Shown here one piece after another: positions 1-10,078 of a stretch of 37,252 nucleotides of DNA. The position numbers and the translations under genes are program-made. Position 1 is the stretch's first letter. Each line of letters starts with the position of its first letter. The notes beneath the pieces were generated by a model. It searched no databases and was not told the origin of the DNA. It saw only the letters and a list, made by a program, of their open reading frames with translations. Origin of the DNA: Actinomycetaceae bacterium (lineage in GTDB: Bacteria; Actinomycetota; Actinomycetes; Actinomycetales; Actinomycetaceae); the NCBI GenBank assembly GCA_017934115.1, contig JAGBKC010000011.1, forward strand, positions 1 to 37,252, written 5' to 3'.

Positions 1-421
1 AAACAATCAAAAATAGACGTGGACCCGGTTGAGGACGCGGCGGGCACGCGTCAAGGAAAGAACGCCAGTCTGCCGCAAAAGCCTCTGAATTATCGCTGTA
101 CATCTTCGCTAATTCATGAGTAGGAGTATCACTATGTTGGCCAGCAACTGAAAGAGCTGTTGTAAATTCATGAGCATCAAGGCGCAATAAAACATCAACA
201 GTAACGACTTGCCCTGTTGCATCCAAACACATCAATGTTTCACGAGCGTCTTCATGAGGAATGTCAGTTTTGACCCACGCAACGGGGAAAAGAGGAGCAT
301 CAAGCAATTCAACAGCACGTTCACGCAGTGCTTGCAGTGCATCAGCACCTAAGCGCGACGAACTAAGGTCAACCGATTGAGCTGGAACAAGTTGCCCATT
401 TTCAAAGGCGAATACCGCCAT
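1..421 (-). CDS. Conserved actinobacterial protein of unknown function (N-terminal part)
   Basis: An open frame starts at the ATG at 419-421 and runs off the left edge of the window without a stop, so only about 140 N-terminal residues are visible. It begins MAVFAFENGQLVPAQ and contains LDATGQVVTVDVLLRLD and, near the edge, a proline-rich CPPRPQPGPR stretch. There is no signal peptide or membrane segment. From memory this resembles a cytoplasmic protein family common in Corynebacterium and Actinomyces whose C-terminal part, not visible here, may carry a nucleic-acid-related domain; I cannot confirm that. The 122 bp between it and the next gene upstream (544-3456) hold its probable promoter and no clear terminator. 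Confidence 0.6.
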   Translation of the reverse strand, partial: MAVFAFENGQLVPAQSVDLSSSRLGADALQALRERAVELLDAPLFPVAWVKTDIPHEDARETLMCLDATGQVVTVDVLLRLDAHEFTTALSVAGQHSDTPTHELAKMYSDNSEAFAADWRSFLDACPPRPQPGPRLFLIV

Positions 422-543
422 GGTTCCTCCACTCTATGCCCCTTCATGCCTTCCCCCATACTATCTACGCCTATGCAAATAATAAGGCATGCATGTACAA
501 GCCCTAGTTTAGCGAAAAAAGCGCGTAAAACATAGTGTCTCGT

Positions 544-3456
544 TCATTGTGAAACATTAGCCCCATCACGCAAAAGCTCAGCCAGATGAACACCATTTTT
601 ACCAGCTAATTGTTCAGCCTGGGTGCGACACGAGAAACCATCGGCCAAATATATAGCTTCATCAGGAGCTTTTTCTAATGCAGGCAATAAATGTTGAGAT
701 GCAATTTTTTTCGAAAACTCAAAATGACCAGCTTCCATGCCATGATTACCCGCAAGGCCACAACATCCTGAAATTTTCACTAGGTTTGCACCTGTTGCAC
801 GTATCAATTTCTCGTCAGCATTCCATCCCATCACTGAATAATGATGACAATGTGGTTGCGCGACAATAGTACGCCCTGTTAAATCTGGAAGTTGTAAAGC
901 ATCTCCTGGCCCCATAGGAAGCGGTGCACTTAACAGCTCTGCCAAGGTGAATGTCATAGAACTGATAAGCGGAGTGCGCTTATCATCCGGAAACAAATCT
1001 TCCAAATCACCACGCAACACAGATATACATGAAGGTTCAACACCAACAATAGGTATCCCGCTAGCCGCAAAGGGCGCCAATGTTTTCATCAAATTCTGAA
1101 GCTTCTTCTTTGCCGTATCAAGCTGCCCTGTCGATATCCATGTAAGGCCGCAGCACATGTCTGATGGCGGAACAAGAACAGTATAGCCAGCTTTGTGTAA
1201 AAGCTCGATCGCTGCAAGAGCCGGAGCGGAATCAAGAGTATGACTAAAAGAATCAGCCCATAACACCACATAACGTTTATCAGATAAATTTCCCTGTAAA
1301 GACACAAAATCATCTACAGAAAGCGCCTTCTTATATACTTTTTCCTTAGCTAAGGGGCACGCCGGGAAATGCGGAGCCTTACGAGCTGTATCTAACCCAG
1401 CTGCCCTAAAAAACACATTCTTAAAAACAGAAATACGCATAAAGGCATTAACAAGGGATGCACCACCTGGAATACGAGCTAATATACGTCCCAATGCAGG
1501 CAAATGGCCCACAGTATAGTGAGCGCGAGGACGCATTTTCCCTTTATAAGCACGGTAAAGAACTTCTGATTTATAACGTGCCATATCAATACCTGTCGGG
1601 CAATCGCGGGAACATGCCTTACACGACACACATAAATCAAGAGATTCGAGAACTTCAGGGCAATCCCATGAGGAGAAAAGTTCACCACGTGTTAATTCTT
1701 CTAAAACACGCACACGCCCACGAGTGACATCTTTTTCATTCTTCGTTGCATCATAACTGGGGCACATGAAAAAACCTTGATCAAAACGATCAGCACGGCA
1801 ATTTCCTACACCTGTACAGCGATGAACGGATGCTGTCATATCACCATTGTCTTCATGAAAATGAAAACCACCAGCATAATCTGTTGCCTTAGCAAAAGGT
1901 CGGCGCAAGTTATCGTCAATGGTATCTGGGTGAACCAGAATACCCGGATTCAAAATATTATGTGGGTCAAAAAGATGTTTGACTTTCTCAAAAAGTTTTA
2001 TGATTTCTGGCGGATACATGCGAGGCAGCATCTCACTGCGACATCTTCCGTCACCATGTTCACCCGATAGCGTACCACCAAAAGAGGCAACCAAATCAGA
2101 TGCTTCTTCCATGAACGTACGAAAAACAGGTACTGTTTCATGAGTATCTAGTGGAAAATCAATACGTAAATGCACGCAACCATCACCGAAGTGACCATAC
2201 ATAAACCCATCGAGATGATGTTTATCCATCAAAGAACGAAGTTCACGCAAATATGAACCTAATTTTTCGGGCGGAACTGCGCTATCTTCCCAACTTGGCC
2301 AGGCCTGCACATCATCTTTTGTGCGCCCAGCAAGCCCAGCACCATCAGCGCGGATTCGCCACAATTGCGTTGCGTCATCACCTGCAGGGCAAATGCGGTA
2401 GGCATCTGTATGTGCAGCATCTGCCATCTGCTGGGCTCGACGCATCACATCTTCTTCGGTTTCGCCTTCGCGAGCGCCCACCTCAATAAAAAGCCAACCG
2501 GCACCCTCCGGAAGTTCTGGCACACTTCCCTTATGACGGCGCACCATATTCACCAGTTCAGCGTCAAGGCCTTCAACCGCCAAAGGCTCAAAATCAAGCA
2601 AAGAAGGCACATCGTCTGCAGCAGAAGGCATATCCTCATAGCCCAAAACCAACAATGTAGGAGCTTTCGGAACAGGAACAAGACGCAAAACCGCTTGAGT
2701 CGTCACCGATAGCGTACCTTCCGAGCCCACTAAAAAGCGAGCTAAATTTCGCCCATTTTCAGGCAAAAGATGTTCAAGAGAATAGCCTGAAACCTGACGC
2801 TTGAAAGTACCCATATGCATACGCACAGCAGCTAAATGCGAATCAACCAAAGGAATGAGCCCCTCAATAATATGCGCATTATCGGTTTGCGCAATGATGC
2901 GCCTACCATCAGCCAAAAAAGCCGTTACTTCTTCAACATTATCAACAGTGCGGCCATAAGCAACAGCATGAGGCCCACATGCATTATTACCAATCATTCC
3001 ACCAAAAGTTGCGCGCGTTTGCGTTGAAGGATCAGGGCCAAATCGAAGTCCGTATTTTCCTGCTTCCTTTTGGAGTTTCGCCATCACGAGGCCAGGTTGA
3101 ACGCGTGCAATACGTTTTTCAGGGTCGATTTCCAGAATTTTATTCATATAACGCGAAAAATCCAGAACAATACCAGGGCCAATAGAATTACCAGCCACTG
3201 ATGTTCCAGCGCCGCGCGAGGTAAAAGGTACACCATATTCACGAGCGATTTTTAAGGTTTCTTCAACGTCTTTATCGTCACGCGGACACACAACAACGCG
3301 CGGAACAATACGATAAAGAGAAGCATCTGTTGAGTATTCAGCGCGGCGGCGCGCATCTGCTTCAACATCTCCGCGCACATGAGCTTGCAGCAAGGAAACA
3401 AGTTCCTTATCTGATATGTTTCGAGCAGATAATGCAATACGTTCGTGCGAAACCAT
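544..3456 (-). CDS. FAD-binding and 4Fe-4S-binding oxidoreductase, YdiJ / D-2-hydroxyglutarate dehydrogenase-like
   Basis: A 970-residue fusion enzyme. The N-terminal half is a FAD-linked oxidase of the D-lactate / D-2-hydroxyglutarate dehydrogenase type, with the FAD motif TSRGAGTSVAGNSIGPG near residues 79-95, GGMIGNNACGPHA, and later GEHGDGRCR. The C-terminal half is a GlpC-like iron-sulfur module: HRCTGVGNC followed by MCPSY near residue 545-570, the ferredoxin motif CVSCKACSRDCPTG near 607-622, then two CCG-type motifs (DMCCGLTW near 765, SGCCGLAGNHG near 897). Length and domain order fit E. coli YdiJ (about 1018 aa). It probably oxidises a D-2-hydroxy acid in the cytoplasm and passes electrons through the Fe-S module to an acceptor; the substrate is inferred. 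The ATG at 3456 has AAAGGG upstream. It lies downstream of ppdK in the opposite sense of a shared operon: the ppdK terminator separates them. Confidence 0.85.
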   Translation of the reverse strand: MVSHERIALSARNISDKELVSLLQAHVRGDVEADARRRAEYSTDASLYRIVPRVVVCPRDDKDVEETLKIAREYGVPFTSRGAGTSVAGNSIGPGIVLDFSRYMNKILEIDPEKRIARVQPGLVMAKLQKEAGKYGLRFGPDPSTQTRATFGGMIGNNACGPHAVAYGRTVDNVEEVTAFLADGRRIIAQTDNAHIIEGLIPLVDSHLAAVRMHMGTFKRQVSGYSLEHLLPENGRNLARFLVGSEGTLSVTTQAVLRLVPVPKAPTLLVLGYEDMPSAADDVPSLLDFEPLAVEGLDAELVNMVRRHKGSVPELPEGAGWLFIEVGAREGETEEDVMRRAQQMADAAHTDAYRICPAGDDATQLWRIRADGAGLAGRTKDDVQAWPSWEDSAVPPEKLGSYLRELRSLMDKHHLDGFMYGHFGDGCVHLRIDFPLDTHETVPVFRTFMEEASDLVASFGGTLSGEHGDGRCRSEMLPRMYPPEIIKLFEKVKHLFDPHNILNPGILVHPDTIDDNLRRPFAKATDYAGGFHFHEDNGDMTASVHRCTGVGNCRADRFDQGFFMCPSYDATKNEKDVTRGRVRVLEELTRGELFSSWDCPEVLESLDLCVSCKACSRDCPTGIDMARYKSEVLYRAYKGKMRPRAHYTVGHLPALGRILARIPGGASLVNAFMRISVFKNVFFRAAGLDTARKAPHFPACPLAKEKVYKKALSVDDFVSLQGNLSDKRYVVLWADSFSHTLDSAPALAAIELLHKAGYTVLVPPSDMCCGLTWISTGQLDTAKKKLQNLMKTLAPFAASGIPIVGVEPSCISVLRGDLEDLFPDDKRTPLISSMTFTLAELLSAPLPMGPGDALQLPDLTGRTIVAQPHCHHYSVMGWNADEKLIRATGANLVKISGCCGLAGNHGMEAGHFEFSKKIASQHLLPALEKAPDEAIYLADGFSCRTQAEQLAGKNGVHLAELLRDGANVSQ

Positions 3457-3544
3457 ATATACCCTTTATTCTTAACTACTTTTTTTCATTCTACGTCTTG
3501 ATAACGCTCAGGCGAAGTTTTTCGAATTAAACAACATCGGATGT

Positions 3545-3578
3545 ACAAAAAGAAAAAAAAGGGGAGCTGTTGCTCCCC
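3545..3578 (-). terminator. Rho-independent terminator of ppdK
   Basis: On the minus strand GGGGAGC (3578-3572), loop AACA, GCTCCCC (3567-3561), then a run of eight T followed by CTTTTTG. It lies 16 bp beyond the ppdK stop codon. Confidence 0.92.
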
Positions 3579-3593
3579 TCAATCATATAGAGC

Positions 3594-6308
3594 TTATGCA
3601 CGCGATGATTCATTTCCAAGAGCTGCACGCCCTGCTTCAAGGCGCGCAACAGGGACACGGAATGGCGAACATGAAACATAATCAATGCCAATAGCATCAA
3701 AGAAATGGATGGATGCAGGATCGCCGCCATGTTCACCACATACACCGCAATGAAGTTCAGGCTTTGTACGTCTGCCGCGCTCAACACCGATTTCCACCAT
3801 TGCACCAACGCCTTTTTCGTCAATGCTTTCAAATGGGGAAACTTGGAAAATTCCACGCTCAAAATAATCTGAGAAAAATTCTTGTTCCACATCATCGCGT
3901 GAGAATCCCCATGTCATTTGGGTCATATCATTAGTTCCAAAACTAAAGAAGTCAGATTCTTCAGCAATTTCATCAGCTGTTAAAGATGCGCGAGGAATTT
4001 CCATCATGTTTCCGATCGGAATGGTGAGATCCACTCCTTTATCCTGCGCAACACCAGCGATGATGTTCTCAGCTTGTTCGCGTACAATTTGCAATTCACG
4101 GTACGATCCAATAAGTGGCACCATGATTTGTGGACGTGGATCATAGCCTTCTGCCTTCAATGAAGCTGCAGCTTCAGCGATGGCTCGGATCTGCACAGCA
4201 ATAAGGCCAGGAATTTTCAAACCAAGACGCACGCCACGCAAGCCGAGCATGGGGTTACGCTCTTGGTTAGCACGAACAGCCTCAAGCATAGTGGCATCGT
4301 AATCACTCAATGGAGTATTTGTTGCAACCGCAATAGCTGCCTGAGCCTCAAGATGAACCATGTCCGGTAAGAATTCGTGCAACGGTGGGTCAATCAAACG
4401 CACTGTCACCGGCAATGCATCCATTGCTTTGAATATTCCATAGAAATCTTCGCGTTGCAATGGTTCAAGCTCATCAAAGGCCTTTTGACGCTCCTCATCA
4501 TTAGCAGCCAGAATAACGCGTTCAACAAGCTGACGACGCTCACCTAAGAACATATGCTCAGTTCGACACAAGCCAATACCTTGAGCACCAAAATCGCGAG
4601 CGCGCTGCGCATCTTCTGGATTATCTGCGTTTGCTTGAACACCAAGGCGCGCCTTAGCATCTGCATGTTGCATAATACGATCAACGGCACGGACAAGTTC
4701 CTGAGTTTCTGCATCATCAGCTGCTGCAAGGCCAGCTTCCAAACCTTCAGCAATGTAGGTCATCACCGGAGAGTCACTCACAGCAACTTCACCTTCATAA
4801 ATATAGCCCGAAGTGCCGTCAATGGAAATAACGTCTCCTGCCGTGAAGGTACGGTCTGCACTCTTAACGTAAACAGTACCCGCATCTTCATCAACGATAA
4901 GATCTTCAGCGCCCACAACGCAGCAGCGCCCCATACCACGTGCCACAACGGCAGCATGAGATGTCTTTCCACCACGAGCTGTCAACACACCAGAAGCTGC
5001 CACCATGCCAGCCAAATCATCAGGGTTTGTTTCACTGCGGACAAGGATGACCGATGCGCCTGCTTGAGTGCGCTCTACTGCCTGCTCATTATTAAGAACG
5101 ATCTCGCCAACGGCAGCACCTGGGGATGCTGGAACACCAATAGATACCGGCTCACCAGCTTGCTTCGTATTGAATTGTGGGAACAAAAGAGACTGCAATT
5201 GCGCGCCTGTTACACGAGTGACTGCTTCATCCATCGTAATGAGACCTTCATCAACAAGCTGCGAGGCAACACGGAAAGCAGCCGCCGGAGTGCGCTTACC
5301 AACACGAGTTTGGAGCATCCACAGTTTCTTTTGCTGAATCGTAAATTCAATATCACACAAATCGTGATAGTGCTTTTCGAGTTTCTCCATAATATCGCGC
5401 AGTTCATCATAAGAACCTTTATCAATATTTTCGAGATCTGCCAAAGTCAATGTATTACGTATGCCAGCCACAACATCTTCACCTTGGGCATTAACGAGAT
5501 AATCTCCATACACGCCTGAATGACCAGTTGATGGGTCACGCGTAAAACACACACCAGTACCTGATGTATCACCCATATTGCCGAACACCATCGTACAAAT
5601 ATTAACGGCTGTACCAAGTTCATCCGGAATGCGCTCACGGCGGCGGTAAATGACTGCACGTTCGGTATTCCATGAGCGGAACACCGCCTCAATTGCTTGA
5701 TTCATTTGTTCACGCGGATCTTGCGGGAATTCTTTACCTGTTTGTTCACGAACTATCTTTTTATACTCATCGACAAGCTCACGTAAATCCTCGCTCGTCA
5801 TGTCAAGATCACCAGAATAACCCTTTTCATCTTGCATCTTTTGAAGGGCATCAGCAAATAAATCACCATCGATATCTTGAACTGTTTTGCCGAACATCTG
5901 AATAAGGCGGCGATAAGAATCCCATGCAAAGCGTTCATTACCCGATTGTTGAGCAAGGCCATTGACAGATGTGTCATTTAAACCGATATTGAGCACTGTT
6001 TCCATCATGCCGGGCATAGAGAATTTTGCACCCGAACGCACTGAAACCAAAAGAGGATCAGAAGCATCTCCCAGTTTTTTACCCATCGCATTTTCGACAT
6101 CACTTAAATATTGGGTGATTTCTTCGTCGAGTGACGCAGGAACACTACCTGTTGCGAGATAAGAGCGGCACGCATCTGTTGTGATGGTAAAGCCAGGAGG
6201 AACAGGAAGGCCAAGGTTAGTCATTTCTGCAAGATTTGCACCTTTACCACCAAGCAAATCGCGCATATCTTTGTTTCCTTCAGAGAAAGAGTAGACATAT
6301 TTTGTCAT
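3594..6308 (-). CDS. ppdK: Pyruvate, phosphate dikinase
   Basis: This enzyme interconverts pyruvate + ATP + Pi and phosphoenolpyruvate + AMP + PPi in the cytoplasm. The 904-residue product has the nucleotide-binding start GGKGANLAEM, the phosphohistidine domain motif GGKTSHAAVVARGMG near residue 450 (catalytic His), and the PEP/pyruvate domain with IPRASLTADEIAE, FFSFGTNDMTQMTWGFSRDD and the active-site CGVCGEHGGDP near residue 856. The usual GGMTSHAAV reads GGKTSHAAV here, a conservative-site oddity. I chose the ATG at 6308 (MTKYVYSF) rather than an upstream in-frame TTG at 6326, because GAAGGG sits 10 nt before this ATG and falls inside the longer reading. Upstream is a cluster of palindromes (6343-6395), so the gene is probably specifically regulated. 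It ends in a strong terminator. Confidence 0.96.
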   Translation of the reverse strand: MTKYVYSFSEGNKDMRDLLGGKGANLAEMTNLGLPVPPGFTITTDACRSYLATGSVPASLDEEITQYLSDVENAMGKKLGDASDPLLVSVRSGAKFSMPGMMETVLNIGLNDTSVNGLAQQSGNERFAWDSYRRLIQMFGKTVQDIDGDLFADALQKMQDEKGYSGDLDMTSEDLRELVDEYKKIVREQTGKEFPQDPREQMNQAIEAVFRSWNTERAVIYRRRERIPDELGTAVNICTMVFGNMGDTSGTGVCFTRDPSTGHSGVYGDYLVNAQGEDVVAGIRNTLTLADLENIDKGSYDELRDIMEKLEKHYHDLCDIEFTIQQKKLWMLQTRVGKRTPAAAFRVASQLVDEGLITMDEAVTRVTGAQLQSLLFPQFNTKQAGEPVSIGVPASPGAAVGEIVLNNEQAVERTQAGASVILVRSETNPDDLAGMVAASGVLTARGGKTSHAAVVARGMGRCCVVGAEDLIVDEDAGTVYVKSADRTFTAGDVISIDGTSGYIYEGEVAVSDSPVMTYIAEGLEAGLAAADDAETQELVRAVDRIMQHADAKARLGVQANADNPEDAQRARDFGAQGIGLCRTEHMFLGERRQLVERVILAANDEERQKAFDELEPLQREDFYGIFKAMDALPVTVRLIDPPLHEFLPDMVHLEAQAAIAVATNTPLSDYDATMLEAVRANQERNPMLGLRGVRLGLKIPGLIAVQIRAIAEAAASLKAEGYDPRPQIMVPLIGSYRELQIVREQAENIIAGVAQDKGVDLTIPIGNMMEIPRASLTADEIAEESDFFSFGTNDMTQMTWGFSRDDVEQEFFSDYFERGIFQVSPFESIDEKGVGAMVEIGVERGRRTKPELHCGVCGEHGGDPASIHFFDAIGIDYVSCSPFRVPVARLEAGRAALGNESSRA

Positions 6309-6342
6309 GTGTGGATAACCCTTCAACTCATGCCATACGGCA

Positions 6343-6395
6343 GTTACCTACATGTAACGCGGTAACGTGTAAACGTTATCAAAGTTACATGTAAG
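6343..6395. promoter_or_regulatory. Cluster of three GTTAC/GTAAC palindromes upstream of ppdK
   Basis: Three dyads lie side by side in the 162-bp gap before ppdK: GTTAC-6 nt-GTAAC (6343-6358), GGTAACG-6 nt-CGTTATC (6361-6380, one mismatch) and GTTACATGTAAG (6384-6395, core TTACATGTAA). GTNAC half-sites 6 nt apart resemble GlnR-type boxes of actinobacteria, but the protein that binds here cannot be named from sequence. Confidence 0.55.
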
Positions 6396-6470
6396 GCGCA
6401 CTACTTTTTGAAGGGCAAATTTAATATTTTTTTAACTTTTCTTTGTGAATATGTAAATGGAAGTGAAAAA

Positions 6471-8126
6471 TTAATGCATCCCTAAAATGGTTCCATCATC
6501 ACTTAAAGAAAAATCACATGCTGATGGGCGCTTAGGCAAACCAGGCATCGTCATAATCGTCCCTGTAATAAGAACAACAAAACCAGCACCAGCACTTAAA
6601 CGAACTTCACGAATAGAAACATCGAAATCTTCAGGAGCACCTAATTGTTTCGCATCAGCTGTGAAAGAGTACTGCGTTTTCGCAATACACACAGGAGCTT
6701 TCGACCATCCATCATTTTCTAAACGCTCTAATTCTCGCTCCGCTGCCTTGGTAAAAACGGCACGTTTACCTCCATACACGCGCTGAACAACGGCTTGAGC
6801 CTTCTCTTTCAAAGAAGCGTTTTCCTCATAAGCATAGCGCAATTGACTTGGATGAACAAAAGATTCCACAACTGCTTGCGCTAAATCTTTTGCGCCTTCT
6901 CCTCCGTGAAGGAAATGAGTTGCCAACACAACTTTGACTCCGCCAAGTTCTTCGCGCAATGCAGTAATTTCAGCTTCAGTATCACTGGCAAATTGATTGA
7001 TCGCCACAATAACGCGCTGACCAAAAACATCACGCAAATTAGCCACATGACGGCGAATATTTGCACATCCTGCACGTAAGGCATCTACATTTTCATTTTC
7101 TAAATCGCTCACAGGAATGCCACCATGATATTTAAGAGCGCGAACTGTTGCTACCACAACAGTTACATCTGGAGAAAAACCAGTGGCACGGCACTTGATA
7201 TCAAAGAATTTTTCTGCACCAAGATCTGCACCAAAACCAGCTTCTGTCACAACGATGTCACCCACACCAAGTGCTGCTTTTGTAGCGATCACAGAATTAC
7301 ATCCATGAGCAATATTGGCGAAAGGACCACCATGCACAAAAGCTGGCGTTCCTTCTTGGGTTTGCACCAAATTAGGCGAAAGTGCATCTCGTAAAATTGC
7401 CGTCAAAGCGCCTGTTGCTTCCAGGTCATCAACCGTTACAGGTACGCTTTCATATGAATAACCAACAACGATACGCCCCAAACGCTCATGTAAATCATCA
7501 AGAGATGAAGCCATACAAAACGTTGCCATAATTTGCGACGCCGCAGTAATATCAAAACCACTTTGACGTGGCACTCCACCCATGCGTCCGCCAAGACCAA
7601 TCACAACATCTCGCAAGGCACGGTCATTAACATCAACGGCGCGGCGAATAGTAACGGTTCGAGGATCAATATTATGAGTACCAAAATGCAAAGCATTATC
7701 AACCATGGCAGCAAGGAGATTATTTGCCTCCGCAATAGCAGCAAAATCACCGTTGAAATGCAGGTTAATATCAGCAGCAGGAATAAGCTGGGATTTACCA
7801 CCACCAGTTGCGCCACCCTTAATGCCAAAAACCGGACCCATCGACGGTTCACGCAAAGCCAGGACAGCATTATGGCCTAAAAGCCTCAAACCATCAGCCA
7901 AGCCAATAGATGTGGTTGTTTTACCTTCACCTGCAGGAGTTGGAGAAATAGCCGTTACTAAAACAAGTTTGGAACCTGAAGTATCAAGAGAGTTTATATG
8001 AGCAAGGTCTACTTTTGCTTTACTTCGCCCATAACGAAGAAGAGCTTCATCTGGAATATTGATCATACGCCCAACTTCTTCAATCGGCAAACCTTCATTT
8101 TGACCTGCACCAATATTTTCTGCCAT
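6471..8126 (-). CDS. fhs: Formate--tetrahydrofolate ligase
   Basis: ATP-dependent ligation of formate to tetrahydrofolate, giving 10-formyl-THF for purine and initiator-tRNA synthesis. The 551-residue product has the family P-loop region TPAGEGKTTTSIGLADG, the LREPSMGPVFGIKGGATGGG motif, and MTMPGLP near the C-terminus; length matches the family (about 555). The ATG at 8126 (MAENIGAG) is preceded by AGAGGAG at good spacing. An in-frame ATG at 8144 has no ribosome-binding site and would place that AGAGGAG inside the coding sequence. It lies 56 bp downstream of ispF with no terminator seen between, so it may be read from the carD-ispD-ispF transcript. Confidence 0.97.
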   Translation of the reverse strand: MAENIGAGQNEGLPIEEVGRMINIPDEALLRYGRSKAKVDLAHINSLDTSGSKLVLVTAISPTPAGEGKTTTSIGLADGLRLLGHNAVLALREPSMGPVFGIKGGATGGGKSQLIPAADINLHFNGDFAAIAEANNLLAAMVDNALHFGTHNIDPRTVTIRRAVDVNDRALRDVVIGLGGRMGGVPRQSGFDITAASQIMATFCMASSLDDLHERLGRIVVGYSYESVPVTVDDLEATGALTAILRDALSPNLVQTQEGTPAFVHGGPFANIAHGCNSVIATKAALGVGDIVVTEAGFGADLGAEKFFDIKCRATGFSPDVTVVVATVRALKYHGGIPVSDLENENVDALRAGCANIRRHVANLRDVFGQRVIVAINQFASDTEAEITALREELGGVKVVLATHFLHGGEGAKDLAQAVVESFVHPSQLRYAYEENASLKEKAQAVVQRVYGGKRAVFTKAAERELERLENDGWSKAPVCIAKTQYSFTADAKQLGAPEDFDVSIREVRLSAGAGFVVLITGTIMTMPGLPKRPSACDFSLSDDGTILGMH

Positions 8127-8182
8127 ATCTCCTCTATTCCTCATCTATCTGTTCTTGATATATGTGCGTAACATAAGTATAA

Positions 8183-8674
8183 CTAACAAAAAACTGTTGC
8201 TTTTTTTTGAACAAGAGCAGTAGCGAGCGCTCCTAATCCCTCGATACGTCCCAATGCTCCCAAATGATCTGTCGTTGTAGCGCTTACCGATACTGGAGCG
8301 CCAACCACCTCAGTCATTTTTTCTTCAGATTCTTTTTTGCGTGGAGAAAATCGAGGTTTTTGCCCTATGAGCTGCACTGACACATTGCAGATATCCCAAC
8401 CTTCATCATCAAGAAGTCGTTGTGTTTCTTGCAGCAATAATTCACCGCTCGCCCCTGCATATTCTGGTTTGTCGACACCGAAGATAGTGCCCAACTCACC
8501 AATACCCGAGGCAATCAGTAAAGCATCAGCAACAGCATGAGCAATAACATCAGCATCGGAATGACCATCAAGCCCTTGCTCTCCAGGCCATGGAAGGCAT
8601 GCCAACATAAGGAGACGAGTTGTATCTGCACTAAAAGCATGCACATCGATTGCCGATCCCACACGCATATCCAT
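8183..8674 (-). CDS. ispF: 2-C-methyl-D-erythritol 2,4-cyclodiphosphate synthase
   Basis: Forms the cyclic diphosphate intermediate of the MEP isoprenoid pathway. The 163-residue product shows the metal-binding D-x-H in AIDVHAF, the third ligand region [20 protein letters not shown], and the CDP-binding C-terminal block [19 protein letters not shown]. The chosen ATG at 8674 has AAGGAG 5 nt upstream. It starts 11 bp after the ispD stop, so the two genes are certainly co-transcribed. In many actinobacteria cysS follows; here fhs does. Confidence 0.96.
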   Translation of the reverse strand: MDMRVGSAIDVHAFSADTTRLLMLACLPWPGEQGLDGHSDADVIAHAVADALLIASGIGELGTIFGVDKPEYAGASGELLLQETQRLLDDEGWDICNVSVQLIGQKPRFSPRKKESEEKMTEVVGAPVSVSATTTDHLGALGRIEGLGALATALVQKKATVFC

Positions 8675-8685
8675 ACATTCTCCTT

Positions 8686-9456
8686 TTACATACGCTCTGC
8701 TATATATTCAGCTACCACCATATCCAAAGGACGCGTTATTTTCATGGAAAACTCACTGCCCTGCACTGCTATGACCTTGCCGCCTGCCTGTTCAATAAGA
8801 CTAGCATCATCGGTGGCACTTATTGTTTCATCGTCAGCCGTATCTTTATATTTCTGATGAACATTGCGCAAAACCTCAGTAGAAAAGGCTTGCGGAGTTT
8901 GTACGCTCCGCAAAAAATCACGTGAAACAGTTGCAGTTACTTCTTCCCATTCATGCCCATCAACTCGAGATGACACCTGCTTGATCGTATCCGTCACAGG
9001 CATAACAGGAATAGCGGCAGAAATCCCAGCACATAAGGCACTCTCTAAACGCTGTAGAACACTAAGAGGAACAAAAGGACGTGCCGCATCATGGACATAT
9101 ACATATACGCTTTCTTTGCAGAGTTCTAATCCATGAGCAACGGATTCTTGACGCGAACGGCCACCGGCACACACAAATACCGGAATACTTTCACTTGTGC
9201 GGTATTTATGCACTGTAAAATTTTTGACATCCTCTATTACATGGCATACATATCCATCACAACGTAAGACATCAGCAAATTCTTCGCATGCATCGCCTGG
9301 TGCAGTAACAACAACAAAATCGCAGATCTTCGATTTAACAAACAACCCAACAGAATAGCTTAAAAGAGTTTTTTCACGCACACACACAAGAGCTTTAGGG
9401 ATATTGTAACCGAGACGAGTACCCTGCCCTGCTGCCGTGACGATTGCTGCGCGCAT
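8686..9456 (-). CDS. ispD: 2-C-methyl-D-erythritol 4-phosphate cytidylyltransferase
   Basis: Couples CTP to 2-C-methyl-D-erythritol 4-phosphate in the MEP pathway. The 256-residue product starts with the nucleotidyltransferase motif [14 protein letters not shown] followed by PKAL, and has HDAARPFV and SVQTPQAF, as in the family. The ATG overlaps the carD stop codon by one base (TAATG arrangement), which indicates translational coupling. Slightly longer than E. coli IspD (236 aa), with an insertion rich in charged residues near residues 55-80. Confidence 0.95.
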   Translation of the reverse strand: MRAAIVTAAGQGTRLGYNIPKALVCVREKTLLSYSVGLFVKSKICDFVVVTAPGDACEEFADVLRCDGYVCHVIEDVKNFTVHKYRTSESIPVFVCAGGRSRQESVAHGLELCKESVYVYVHDAARPFVPLSVLQRLESALCAGISAAIPVMPVTDTIKQVSSRVDGHEWEEVTATVSRDFLRSVQTPQAFSTEVLRNVHQKYKDTADDETISATDDASLIEQAGGKVIAVQGSEFSMKITRPLDMVVAEYIAERM

Positions 9457-9944
9457 TACATTGAAGACTCGAGAATTTCATCCAAAAGAGCTAAAGCTTC
9501 TTTATCACTCACATCGCGAGCTAAAGCCACTTCAGAACCTAAAATTGAGCGAGCTTGAGCAAGCATACGTTTTTCACCTGCAGAAAGATGATGCGCTACT
9601 TCACGGCGCGTTAAATCACGAACAACTTCGGCCACTTTCACAATATCGCCAGATGTTAATTTCTCGCCATTTGCCTTAAAGCGGCGCGACCAGTTTTGAG
9701 GTTCTTCCACATCCTTTTGGCGCAAAACAGAAAAAACATATTCAAGTTTTTCATCATTAGAAACATCACGAACGCCAACTTCTTCTACTTTATCTGCAGG
9801 AACTTGAATAACAAGATCACCTTTGACAACTTCAAGAGTAAGATAGAGTTTTTCTTCTCCACGAATAATTTTTGTTGAAATATCTTGGATACGTGCAGCA
9901 CCATGATGTGGATACACAACAGTTTCGCCGATACTAAATCCCAT
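9456..9944 (-). CDS. carD: CarD-family RNA polymerase-binding transcription regulator
   Basis: CarD binds the RNA polymerase beta subunit and stabilises open promoter complexes, notably at rRNA promoters. The 162-residue protein has the N-terminal interaction domain beginning [19 protein letters not shown], then a helical C-terminal domain including [14 protein letters not shown], which carries the conserved Trp of the DNA-binding region. AGAGGA lies 5 nt before the ATG. The order carD-ispD-ispF is the classical actinobacterial arrangement, also seen in Mycobacterium tuberculosis. The 134 bp upstream hold its promoter region; I see no terminator of the preceding gene there. Confidence 0.96.
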   Translation of the reverse strand: MGFSIGETVVYPHHGAARIQDISTKIIRGEEKLYLTLEVVKGDLVIQVPADKVEEVGVRDVSNDEKLEYVFSVLRQKDVEEPQNWSRRFKANGEKLTSGDIVKVAEVVRDLTRREVAHHLSAGEKRMLAQARSILGSEVALARDVSDKEALALLDEILESSM

Positions 9945-10078
9945 TAAAATCCTCTATCCTTCAACCCCGAACGTCTCCCATCAATGTCCTAATACTACCA
10001 TGTTTTATGGAATACAAACATCCATCTTGTTCACATTTCACATACTCCACACCGTTAGTCATAAAGTTAACGACCGTA

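Noticed and set aside
4554-5519. A 321-codon open frame on the plus strand inside ppdK
   Set aside because: It is antisense to a well-supported enzyme gene, is rich in Cys, Ser, Ile and Asn without any motif, and has no ribosome-binding site.
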